From NCBI GenBank assembly GCA_023246885.1, contig JAHFHN010000011.1, positions 1-11,587 on the forward strand: 11,587 bases of DNA, written 5' to 3'. This DNA is from Microcaldota archaeon. GTDB lineage: Archaea; Micrarchaeota; Micrarchaeia; Norongarragalinales; UBA8480. The notes beneath the pieces were generated by a model, which worked only from the letters and a program-made list of their open reading frames with translations, did not search any database and was not told where the DNA came from. Of the stretch, positions 1 through 5,902 are shown piece by piece. Position 1 is the stretch's first letter. Each line of letters begins with the position of its first letter. The translations under genes were made by a program, and so were the position numbers.

Positions 1-445
1 TCGGTGCACCGTCAATAGTCAAAGTGCGATTCTCGATCGTAATTGCAAGCGTATTCAAGCTCACTGGAGGTATACCACTCGCTTGTCCAATAAGCGCGCA
101 TGCACCAGCATTACAATTACCCGCACAAGTAGTCTCCATATTGCGCACGGTCCGCCCCGAACAGTAGTATTCTTTCAGTTTAGTTGATGAAACGCATACG
201 TCGTTGTAAGTAGTTAAAGTACCATTAGCTACAACTCGATCTACCCTACCCGCAGCATAATAGTTAGCTCCTCCGTCATTATCAGTGCAATTACCTGCGA
301 ACGCTACGGGATATCCTGTTAAACTAGATTGTGTTTGAAAAACATTAGCAGCCACTACAAGCAACAAAACTACAAAAACGCCTAAAAGAGTTTTCTTCCA
401 AAAATCGTGCTTTTTATTTTTTTCACTGTGTTTAGATTTAGCCAT
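1..445 (-). CDS. Membrane-anchored cysteine-rich surface protein, N-terminal part (runs off left edge)
   Basis: The reading frame is open from an ATG at 445 to the window edge, giving 148 complete codons; the C-terminus is missing. Residues 1-18 are short and basic (many Lys), residues about 19-35 form a hydrophobic segment (LLGVFVVLLLVVAA), and the rest is polar. This is a signal-anchor or signal-peptide layout with the main body outside the cell. Six cysteines follow at residues 53, 84, 95, 107, 111 and 116. They are set in CTDNDGG-NYY, a central VC, EYYC and C-x3-C-x4-C elements. Cys modules of this CxDxDGG type are, as far as I know, frequent in predicted surface proteins of DPANN archaea; their function is unknown. 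The ATG lies about 26 nt after a TATA stretch with no Shine-Dalgarno (SD) site, so the mRNA is probably leaderless. The next gene upstream is the tRNA, on the same strand. I am sure it is coding, but the role is only inferred. Confidence 0.82.
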   Translation of the reverse strand, partial: MAKSKHSEKNKKHDFWKKTLLGVFVVLLLVVAANVFQTQSSLTGYPVAFAGNCTDNDGGANYYAAGRVDRVVANGTLTTYNDVCVSSTKLKEYYCSGRTVRNMETTCAGNCNAGACALIGQASGIPPVSLNTLAITIENRTLTIDGAP

Positions 446-466
446 ACTTTTCTTAAAAACGACCAG

Positions 467-485
467 ATTTATATATATATATATC
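467..485 (-). promoter_or_regulatory. TATA box, (TA)n tract, for the surface protein gene
   Basis: An alternating TA run of about 16 nt ending in TATAAAT on the minus strand is centred about 26-30 nt before the ATG at 445. That is the archaeal TATA-to-start spacing expected for a leaderless transcript. It also lies just downstream of the tRNA gene. The simple repeat could vary in length between strains and so change promoter strength, but that is inference. Confidence 0.6.
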
Positions 486-504
486 TCCATCGCAGTCGGC
501 ATAC

Positions 505-517
505 GTTAAATAAAAAG
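505..517 (-). terminator. Oligo-T terminator after the tRNA
   Basis: Directly after the discriminator base of the tRNA the minus strand reads CTTTTTATTTAAC. Short T runs without a hairpin are the usual archaeal termination signal for stable RNA genes. It separates the tRNA from the surface protein gene, which has its own TATA box. Confidence 0.5.
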
Positions 518-553
518 TGGGCCTAGTGAGATTTGAACTCACGACCACCAGTT

Positions 554-594
554 AACTTGGAGCTACAACAGCGTTTTGGTTTCTGTTGTTGTCT
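554..594 (-). other. tRNA intron 2, anticodon loop position 37/38
   Basis: This 41-nt insertion sits at the canonical archaeal site. It contains a perfect 7-bp hairpin, ACAACAG (589-583) with CTGTTGT (571-565). Outside it, CTT (600-598) pairs with AAG (558-556) between two 3-nt bulges (596-594 and 555-553). That is close to the bulge-helix-bulge recognised by the archaeal splicing endonuclease, apart from one A·C mismatch in the 4-bp core. Confidence 0.7.
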
Positions 595-610
595 TATAAG
601 ACTGGCGCTC

Positions 611-656
611 CAATTGTCCGAATTCCCTTTCATTCCATTATTCGAAAGAAGGGCGT
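611..656 (-). other. tRNA intron 1, D-loop (boundaries approximate)
   Basis: About 46 nt interrupt the D arm between its two stem halves. The insert can fold as TTCGAAT (646-640) with ATTCGGA (623-617), 7 bp with one G·U pair. Alternatively CCCTT (653-649) can pair with AAGGG (629-625). The 5-nt word TGGAG occurs at both edges (662-658 and 612-608). I chose the cut points because they give a normal D-loop with A14, GG and A21. I could not draw a clean bulge-helix-bulge, so the exact ends may shift by a few bases. Confidence 0.6.
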
Positions 657-711
657 TCTCCAGGCTAAGCTATAGGCCCATTTATCCCCTAGTAAGTTGG
701 GGCTACTGTTT

Positions 712-726
712 TAATTGTATAAAAAC
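712..726. promoter_or_regulatory. TATA element between the tRNA and pssA, possibly serving both directions
   Basis: On the plus strand TGTATAAAAA (716-725) is centred about 22 nt before the ATG at 742, right for a leaderless pssA transcript. On the minus strand the same bases read TTTTTATACA and lie about 40 nt before the tRNA 5' end, which would give a short 5' leader for RNase P to remove. One element may therefore serve both genes; the plus-strand role is better supported. Confidence 0.5.
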
Positions 727-741
727 AATGTTTTAAACACG

Positions 742-1221
742 ATGGAAAAACTTGGTTTAAAGGATTTATTGACACTTTGCAATGCACTGAGCGGAATAGT
801 GGGCATTTCGCTTGCTATTTCTGGACAAGGTTTTGCTTGGCTTTATATTTTTCCAGCTGTGTTGTTTGACTTTCTAGACGGGAGAGTGGCAAGGAAGACA
901 AAAGCCACTAATGAATTTGGCAAAGAATTAGACTCATTGGCTGATACGGTTTCTTTTGTTGTTGCGCCAACGGTTGTTGCAATGAAGCTTTCGCCAGATG
1001 TGTTTTTGACAATTGCAAGTGCATTATTCGCTTGCACTGGGTTGTTGCGTTTAGCGTGGTTTAATTTGCAAAAAGACAAGCGACATTTTTGGGGGTTGCC
1101 AACGCCTTTTGCCGCATTAATTGTCTTGCTAGTAAACGCGTTTTTACCGGCGTTTACAGTATGGGCATTGGCTGTTACTTCACTGGCAATGGTGACGCCG
1201 TTTAAGTTGAATAAATTGTAA
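742..1221 (+). CDS. pssA: CDP-alcohol phosphatidyltransferase, archaetidylserine synthase-like
   Basis: This 159-residue integral membrane enzyme carries the complete family signature: D43-x2-D46-G47-x2-A50-R51, then G60 and D64-x3-D68. These aspartates bind the metal ion and the CDP-lipid. The GKELDSLAD form of the second half is typical of the serine-transferring PssA subgroup. The expected reaction is therefore CDP-archaeol plus L-serine to archaetidylserine plus CMP, at the cytoplasmic membrane. Several hydrophobic segments follow the motif, up to a short basic tail. It is at the short end for the family. I use the ATG at 742 rather than the in-frame TTG at 715, because a TATA box lies 22 nt before 742 and the TTG lies inside that box. 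srp54 starts 51 nt downstream on the same strand. An inositol-phosphate or glycerol-phosphate head group cannot be excluded. Confidence 0.87.
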   Translation: MEKLGLKDLLTLCNALSGIVGISLAISGQGFAWLYIFPAVLFDFLDGRVARKTKATNEFGKELDSLADTVSFVVAPTVVAMKLSPDVFLTIASALFACTGLLRLAWFNLQKDKRHFWGLPTPFAALIVLLVNAFLPAFTVWALAVTSLAMVTPFKLNKL

Positions 1222-1253
1222 GCACGTAGTGAGTGAAACGGTTTTATGGCTTC

Positions 1254-1259
1254 GGGAGG
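1254..1259 (+). promoter_or_regulatory. Possible ribosome binding site of srp54
   Basis: GGGAGG lies 13 nt before the ATG at 1273. The spacing is longer than usual, but it is the only SD-like sequence here. It suggests srp54 can be translated from an mRNA started upstream, for example together with pssA. Confidence 0.4.
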
Positions 1260-1272
1260 CTAATTTTTAATT

Positions 1273-2610
1273 ATGGATTTGGGTCAAGGCATTAGAAAGG
1301 CACTAGCGAAGATAACAGGCGCTGCGATTATAGATGAAGTTGCTGTGAAGGAACTTGTAAGGGAGCTCCAGCGGGTTTTGATTACTAATGATGTTGAGAT
1401 CAAGCTCGTTAAAGAAATTTGTAAGAATGTAGAGGCAAAGACGCTTGCTGAAAAGAAAATAGAGAGTTTAGCAATTCGAGAGCACATTGCAAAGATAGTT
1501 TATGATGAACTTGTTGTGTTGCTTGGAGAAAAGTTTGAGCCAAAATTTGAAAAAGGTCAACGCATCTTGATGTGTGGCTTGTACGGTGCGGGCAAGACGA
1601 CCACGATTGCCAAATTAGCTAAGTTTTATCAAAAGCAAGGCTTGCGCGTTGGGGTTATTTGTGGGGACGTTCACCGACCCGCTGCTTTTGAACAACTCAA
1701 GCAACTTTCAGAGCAAGTTAAGTGTGACTTTTACGGAAACAAAGGCCAACGCGCTGAGTTGATAGTAATTGAAGGGCTTGACAAGCTCAGGCAATGTGAC
1801 GTGGTTATTTATGATTCAGCTGGCAGAAGTGGTTTCGACGCAGAACTATCGCACGAACTAAAAATTATAAATGAAAAGTTTAGGCCAACTGATTCATTTT
1901 TAGTTGTAAGCGCGGATATCGGCCAAGTTGCTGGCAAACAAGCGCAAGAATTTTCTAAAATTGTTTCAATTAGCGGCGTAATTGTCACAAAGATGGACGG
2001 TAGCGGAAAAGGAGGAGGTGCGCTTTCTTCAGTGCATGCTTCAAAGAGCAAAGTGGCCTTTATTGGCATAGGCGAAAAGCCAGATGCGTTAGAGGTTTTT
2101 GATTCAAAGAAGTTTGTAGCAAGTTTAGTTGGCTTTGCTGACTTAGAGTCGCTCTTGGATAAAGTGAAAGAAGCAAGCGACGAACAAGCAATGCAAAAAG
2201 TTATGGAAACAGGTAAGCTTGACTACGAGTCGTTCATGGCGCAAATGCGTTCAATGAAGAAAATGGGGCCAATGAAACAAATATTACAAATGCTAGGAAT
2301 GTACGATATCCCAGACGACATGTTGTCAAAAAGCGAAGAGAAATTAAAAACTTTTGAAATAGCAGTTGCAAGCATGACAAAAGCAGAAAGGCAAAACCCC
2401 GATTTAATGACTAGCAAGGCTAGACAAGAACGAGTTGCAAAAGGAGCGGGAGTAAAAGCAGACGAAGTGCGGGAATTAGTGCGGCAGTTTAATATGATTA
2501 ACAAATTTATGTCAGGCGCAAAGAAAAACAAGGGGCTAATGAAACGCTTGTCAGGAAAATTACCTGCGGGTTTTGATTTGTCAAAACTCAGCGGAATTGG
2601 TAAAGGATAA
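1273..2610 (+). CDS. srp54: Signal recognition particle GTPase SRP54
   Basis: A full-length 445-residue SRP54/Ffh protein, which binds signal sequences of emerging membrane and secreted proteins together with 7S RNA and hands ribosomes to the FtsY receptor. The N domain is about residues 1-90. The GTPase G domain shows G1 GLYGAGKTTT at 102-111, the DVHRPAAF element at 132-139, DSAGR at 181-185 (the usual form is DTAGR), TKMDGSGKGGGALS starting at 239, and GIGEKPD near 265. The C-terminal M domain (about 310-445) is Met- and Lys-rich. It includes MKKMGPMKQILQMLGM and the end block with KFMSG...KGLMKRLSGKLP, which binds 7S RNA and signal sequences. The ATG at 1273 is the first start after an in-frame stop at 1261. 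The length and motif set indicate an intact gene. Confidence 0.97.
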   Translation: MDLGQGIRKALAKITGAAIIDEVAVKELVRELQRVLITNDVEIKLVKEICKNVEAKTLAEKKIESLAIREHIAKIVYDELVVLLGEKFEPKFEKGQRILMCGLYGAGKTTTIAKLAKFYQKQGLRVGVICGDVHRPAAFEQLKQLSEQVKCDFYGNKGQRAELIVIEGLDKLRQCDVVIYDSAGRSGFDAELSHELKIINEKFRPTDSFLVVSADIGQVAGKQAQEFSKIVSISGVIVTKMDGSGKGGGALSSVHASKSKVAFIGIGEKPDALEVFDSKKFVASLVGFADLESLLDKVKEASDEQAMQKVMETGKLDYESFMAQMRSMKKMGPMKQILQMLGMYDIPDDMLSKSEEKLKTFEIAVASMTKAERQNPDLMTSKARQERVAKGAGVKADEVRELVRQFNMINKFMSGAKKNKGLMKRLSGKLPAGFDLSKLSGIGKG

Positions 2611-2656
2611 GCTTTGCAAAACGAGCGGCAACACACGAAAATCTTCAAAACAACGC

Positions 2657-2670
2657 TAATATATTTATAG
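2657..2670 (+). promoter_or_regulatory. TATA box for the A24 peptidase gene
   Basis: TAATATATTTATAG is centred about 23 nt before the ATG at 2686, and there is no SD site between. This is consistent with a leaderless transcript separate from srp54. Confidence 0.6.
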
Positions 2671-2685
2671 ATTGTAACGGATGCT

Positions 2686-3597
2686 ATGCTGCTTAATTTT
2701 GAACTACTCAGAATAGTTATTGCGCTCATTGGAACTGCTATTCTTGCTTATCAAGATCACAAAACTAGTTTTATTGAAGAAAAAATAGTCTATGCAATGA
2801 TAGCGTTAGGCATTATACTCAATTTGCTTACATTCGATAACCAGTTTATTTTGTTTTCAATTGGAGGCGGAATTGTAATTGGGGCAATTGGCTATTACTT
2901 ATATAGGACTGGCCAGTTTGGTTTAGGCGATTCGCTGTTATTTGTTGGCTTGCACGCTTTGCTCCCATTTCCAGTAATTGAATTTGCAAAGTACATTAAC
3001 GTCGATCCACTTGTTCAGTCAACATTATACGTGCAAATAGCACAGATTGTGCCGTTTATTCTTTCGATTGTGATTACAGCATCAATGTTGGCACTTGTTG
3101 GAAGCAGTACAAACTATGCGCATAAGATATGGAAAAACAAAAAGCCATGGCAGCCAAACAAAATCGTCTTGGCAGTTTCTACGATGGTTTCAGTTGGTTT
3201 TATTTTTTTCTGGTTTAAAATAAAATCTGCAGCAACCGAATTTTCAATATTGCAATTTGCAATACTCGCAATTGTTTTTGCGGCTGTAATTTTTGCCTTA
3301 TCAACAAGAAGACAAGTAATGGAAGAGATAATTGTAAAACAATTGCATGTTTCTGAAATTGAAGATGAGGATATTTTGGCATTAGAAAATCTAGATAAGC
3401 AGTTGATTAAAGAATACAAGTTGGAAAAAGTGTTAACCAAAAATCAAGTTGAAAAATTGAAGGCCATCCAACAAAAAACAGGCAAAAAGACTTTTCCTGT
3501 TTATAAAAATTTGCCCAGGTTTATCCCATACGTTTTAGCTAGTTTGATAATTCACTTGCTTTATCTAAATGCTATTACTTTGTTTATTTTTCTTTGA
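2686..3597 (+). CDS. A24-family prepilin/pre-archaellin peptidase
   Basis: This 303-residue polytopic membrane protein has the two catalytic aspartates of GxGD-type aspartic proteases. D24 lies in AYQDHKT after the first membrane helix, and D82 is in GLGD (79-82) at the start of a later helix. Family members such as PibD and FlaK cleave class III signal peptides of archaeal pilins and archaellins on the cytoplasmic side. Hydrophobic segments lie near 7-22, 33-50, 54-72, 83-98, 116-137, 157-177 and 184-204. A charged cytosolic stretch of about 65 residues (207-272, Glu/Lys-rich) and a final C-terminal helix (281-303) follow. The extra C-terminal part matches the general build of archaeal A24 proteins with a C-terminal domain. 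Its last 14 nt overlap the end of rtcA on the opposite strand. The target pilins are not in the window. Confidence 0.82.
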   Translation: MLLNFELLRIVIALIGTAILAYQDHKTSFIEEKIVYAMIALGIILNLLTFDNQFILFSIGGGIVIGAIGYYLYRTGQFGLGDSLLFVGLHALLPFPVIEFAKYINVDPLVQSTLYVQIAQIVPFILSIVITASMLALVGSSTNYAHKIWKNKKPWQPNKIVLAVSTMVSVGFIFFWFKIKSAATEFSILQFAILAIVFAAVIFALSTRRQVMEEIIVKQLHVSEIEDEDILALENLDKQLIKEYKLEKVLTKNQVEKLKAIQQKTGKKTFPVYKNLPRFIPYVLASLIIHLLYLNAITLFIFL

Positions 3598-4618
3598 CAT
3601 TTACTTCAAAGTAAGTTTCTGAACTCTCGACTTTTCTCTGTGTTTTTACTTCTACTGGCAAAAAGCAGGAGATCGTCCAAGCGTTTGTTTCAAAATGCTT
3701 GGTTAATTCACTCGTTGTAAAAATTGATTTACCGTCAGAAATAGCAGCGTATAACAATAATTGATCCGCTAAGTGCGGGTCAACACACGCGTTTTTTATG
3801 CAGTCAAATGTTTTGAATTGCTCTGCGGCTTCTTTTGCAACTGTTTCAGCTAGCTTTCCTTTTTCTCCAAGGGATGAAAACCCAGCAAGGCAATTTCCAT
3901 AATCAGCTTTGATGAAAACACAAGTTCCAGGACACTTTGCTTTTCTCTCTTCTAGCTTCTTCACAACATTTGGAACGCCCGGCATAAACGCAGAGTCAAG
4001 TTGTCGTTGGCCAACAGTTGCAGGCAATTGAGAATAAATGGAATGCACTGAAACAGTTGGAATTGCTTCTTTTCTTTTTACTAGTTGAATTGGTGAAAAT
4101 TCGCTCGGAGCTACTTCAAGCACAGCTTCACCGCCACCAACTGGAAACCAGCCAGCGTTAATCAACTTAAATGTCGCGTCGAGTTTCATTTGAAAAAGAA
4201 GGGTTTGTAAAAATACTTCGGAAAAATATTCTGCAACTGGACTGTATTGCACGTGGGTTCCGCCGCGAAAAACCACTTTGCTTTTCGCATCTCCTTTTGC
4301 AAGTACGGGTAAGAGGCATTGTGCAAGCAAAGTAATTGAGCCAGCTGTGCCTATGTCAAAAGAGTACTCGCCTGACTCGATTTCGCCTGGCCAAAATTCA
4401 AGGGTTTGTGAACCAATCACGTCTCCGCGAACTTCTGCGTTGCTTATTTTTGCCAACGCGTTTACGCACATAAGATGTTGCGGCTGTAAACCGGGTTTTG
4501 GTCGCTTTGAACGAATGTTAGTTATTGAAAATGGTTTTCCAGTTATACACGAAAGTGATAGTGCGGTTCGCAGAATTTGACCGCCAGATTCTCCAGTTGA
4601 GCCGTCTATTTCAATCAT
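3584..4618 (-). CDS. rtcA: RNA 3'-terminal phosphate cyclase RtcA
   Basis: A 344-residue protein, the usual length for RtcA. It starts with the family hallmark IDGSTGESGGQILRTALSLS (4-23), followed by RPKPGLQPQHL (39-49), FDIGTAGSITLLAQ (87-100) and RGGTHVQYSP (118-127). The conserved HLADQLL block has H282, equivalent to the histidine that is adenylylated in E. coli RtcA. The enzyme uses ATP to turn RNA 3'-phosphates into 2',3'-cyclic phosphates, the end type that RtcB ligase can join. It follows the MgtC-like gene by only 9 nt and lacks an SD site of its own, so it is probably the last gene of that transcription unit. Its end overlaps the convergent peptidase gene. No key motif is missing. 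Confidence 0.95.
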   Translation of the reverse strand: MIEIDGSTGESGGQILRTALSLSCITGKPFSITNIRSKRPKPGLQPQHLMCVNALAKISNAEVRGDVIGSQTLEFWPGEIESGEYSFDIGTAGSITLLAQCLLPVLAKGDAKSKVVFRGGTHVQYSPVAEYFSEVFLQTLLFQMKLDATFKLINAGWFPVGGGEAVLEVAPSEFSPIQLVKRKEAIPTVSVHSIYSQLPATVGQRQLDSAFMPGVPNVVKKLEERKAKCPGTCVFIKADYGNCLAGFSSLGEKGKLAETVAKEAAEQFKTFDCIKNACVDPHLADQLLLYAAISDGKSIFTTSELTKHFETNAWTISCFLPVEVKTQRKVESSETYFEVNVKEK

Positions 4619-4627
4619 TGGAATAAG

Positions 4628-5857
4628 TTATGAAAGTAAAAATACTATAAACCCAACGACGAGGGAGATAACTGCTGGCGCTAATACTTTTAGTGGTTCA
4701 CGCCATTTTAATTTATAGGCGACCAAAAGCGTTTTCACAAGCATACTCCCAGTTAATCCAATCAGAAGAGAAAGCACTGCTTGTTTGGAAGTAATTGTGC
4801 CTTGCGAGAATAAGGCGATTGTAGATGCAAAGACAGCTGATGAACTTGCTACGCCGCCAAGAAATGAAGAAAGAAATAACCCAGTTTGGCCAAAGTAGGC
4901 GGTTAAGAAATCTGAAAGAAATTTAACAAGAAAGAAAAGCACAGCAAATTCAGCTACAAATGCAAGTGAAAGTGGCTTAGAAAAAGTCACATTTACAAGT
5001 TCGGCCTCACGCTTGTAGAAAAACGTAAACGCCAACAGGATAACGCCAACAGCGGCTATTGGAAGGCCAGCAACTTCAAACAACGTTGGAGCAAGAAATA
5101 ACAGAAATACTAAGTCCGCTAAATAGGCGCCTGCGCTGCTTGCAACTAATGCAAGTCGAATAACTGATGGGCGCTTCACTGACTCTTGTAAAAATAAGTA
5201 AATTACTCCAATTGAAGAAACTGCCCCGCCAAAAAATGCAGCGAGAATTGCCCCTTTGCCGTGAAGGTATTTAGTTAGTAAGTGCGCACCGAATGACAAT
5301 AGGGAACCAATTACAACTATTTTCCAAGCTAGTTGTAAGTCGAGCACGTAGCCAAGAAATACTTGGGGCGTTGTTGGAAGAAGAGGAAACAGGACAAAAG
5401 CTATTACTGCAAATATCAACCCATCAATTATTTCGCTGACGGTAACTGTTTTGACAACTGCGTGAACTTTTTGTCGTTCAACTAACAATAAAGCAATTGC
5501 AATTGCACTTGTAACCGCCTCTATGCTGTAGCCAAGCCCGATTAAAACCCCAAGCAGATAAGTAAGTGGAACTGATAATGCGGTTGTCAAACCGGCAATT
5601 GCCTTTTCGTGAAACGAGCGAAAATAGTAATAAAGAAAAGCAAAAGTCAGACAGCCAATAAAACCAATTGCAGTTACAACAGGCGCAAAGTTAATTGCAT
5701 TGCCAATAAAAACGGCCATAAAGCCAAGAAATGAAACAAACGCAAATGTACGCAAGCCAACAATTGACGAACTAGTGCGTTCGCGCTCTAAACCAATCAA
5801 CGCGCCGAGAGCCAGTGCTAGCAAAGATGAAGAAACAAAAGCAGAAAAGTCAAGCAT
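4628..5857 (-). CDS. MgtC/SapB-DUF4010 family membrane protein
   Basis: This is a 409-residue, strongly hydrophobic protein. The N-terminal part (about 1-130) is MgtC/SapB-like, with GALIGLERER (18-27) and GLRTFAF (34-40), the conserved charged motifs of that domain in its first membrane helices. The remainder is a chain of hydrophobic segments of the DUF4010 type usually fused to it in archaea and some bacteria. MgtC proteins are linked to Mg2+-limited growth and regulation of ATP synthase in bacterial pathogens. The role of the DUF4010 fusions is unknown, so a transport function is only a guess. I use the ATG at 5857; an in-frame TTG at 5866 would add three residues. A TATA box 35-40 nt upstream suggests a promoter of its own in addition to readthrough from the GGGP synthase gene. 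Confidence 0.85.
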   Translation of the reverse strand: MLDFSAFVSSSLLALALGALIGLERERTSSSIVGLRTFAFVSFLGFMAVFIGNAINFAPVVTAIGFIGCLTFAFLYYYFRSFHEKAIAGLTTALSVPLTYLLGVLIGLGYSIEAVTSAIAIALLLVERQKVHAVVKTVTVSEIIDGLIFAVIAFVLFPLLPTTPQVFLGYVLDLQLAWKIVVIGSLLSFGAHLLTKYLHGKGAILAAFFGGAVSSIGVIYLFLQESVKRPSVIRLALVASSAGAYLADLVFLLFLAPTLFEVAGLPIAAVGVILLAFTFFYKREAELVNVTFSKPLSLAFVAEFAVLFFLVKFLSDFLTAYFGQTGLFLSSFLGGVASSSAVFASTIALFSQGTITSKQAVLSLLIGLTGSMLVKTLLVAYKLKWREPLKVLAPAVISLVVGFIVFLLS

Positions 5858-5889
5858 GAAACTCAATAAAAGAAAACAAAGCTGCCTAA

Positions 5890-5899
5890 GTATAAAAAG
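5890..5899 (-). promoter_or_regulatory. Possible TATA box for the mgtC-rtcA pair
   Basis: On the minus strand CTTTTTATAC lies in the 45-nt gap between the GGGP synthase stop and the ATG at 5857, centred about 37 nt before the start. It would allow mgtC and rtcA to be transcribed apart from the upstream gene. Confidence 0.45.
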
Positions 5900-5902
5900 G
5901 TT

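Larger units (their letters stand above)
518..679 (-). tRNA. tRNA-Ile(UAU) with two introns (D-loop and anticodon loop)
   Basis: Seen on the minus strand: acceptor GGGCCTA (679-673) pairs with TAGGCCC (525-519), with discriminator A at 518 and no encoded CCA. The T arm is GTGAG-TTCAAAT-CTCAC (542-526). The D stem forms as GCTT (670-667) with GAGC (610-607). The anticodon stem is CCAGT (605-601) with ACTGG (552-548), enclosing the loop CTTATA/A, so the anticodon is TAT (598-596). These pairings need two insertions to be removed: 656-611 (46 nt, D-loop) and 594-554 (41 nt, after position 37). The spliced product is 75 nt. The frame GGGCC..TAGCTTAGCCTGG..GAGCGCC, the ..GGTCGTGAGTTCAAATCTCAC arm and A73 all resemble archaeal tRNA-Ile. 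The second intron can form a relaxed bulge-helix-bulge with cuts after A595 and T554. Boundaries of the first intron are inferred from the mature fold only. The tRNA call is firm; the isotype is likely. Confidence 0.85.

Noticed and set aside
640..660. Alternative tRNA reading with CTTCT-TTCGAAT as anticodon arm (Ser-like CGA anticodon)
   Set aside because: It has no matching 3' stem half, leaves a poor D stem and no long variable arm; the two-intron Ile fold pairs every stem.
533..736. Open plus-strand frame of 67 codons
   Set aside because: It runs antisense across the tRNA and its introns, has no ribosome site and no family-like sequence.
715..741. Upstream TTG start adding nine residues to the PssA-like protein
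   Set aside because: The TTG lies inside the TATA box; ATG 742 has the right spacing for a leaderless start and begins with a typical family N-terminus.
2223..2729. Minus-strand open frame of 168 codons
   Set aside because: It lies antisense to the conserved SRP54 M domain and shows no family-like motif.
4278..4580. Plus-strand open frame of 100 codons
   Set aside because: It is antisense to the conserved N-terminal half of rtcA.
5858..5866. TTG start for the MgtC-like protein
   Set aside because: An ATG three codons later is the more usual start and keeps the full first helix; the difference cannot be settled from sequence alone.
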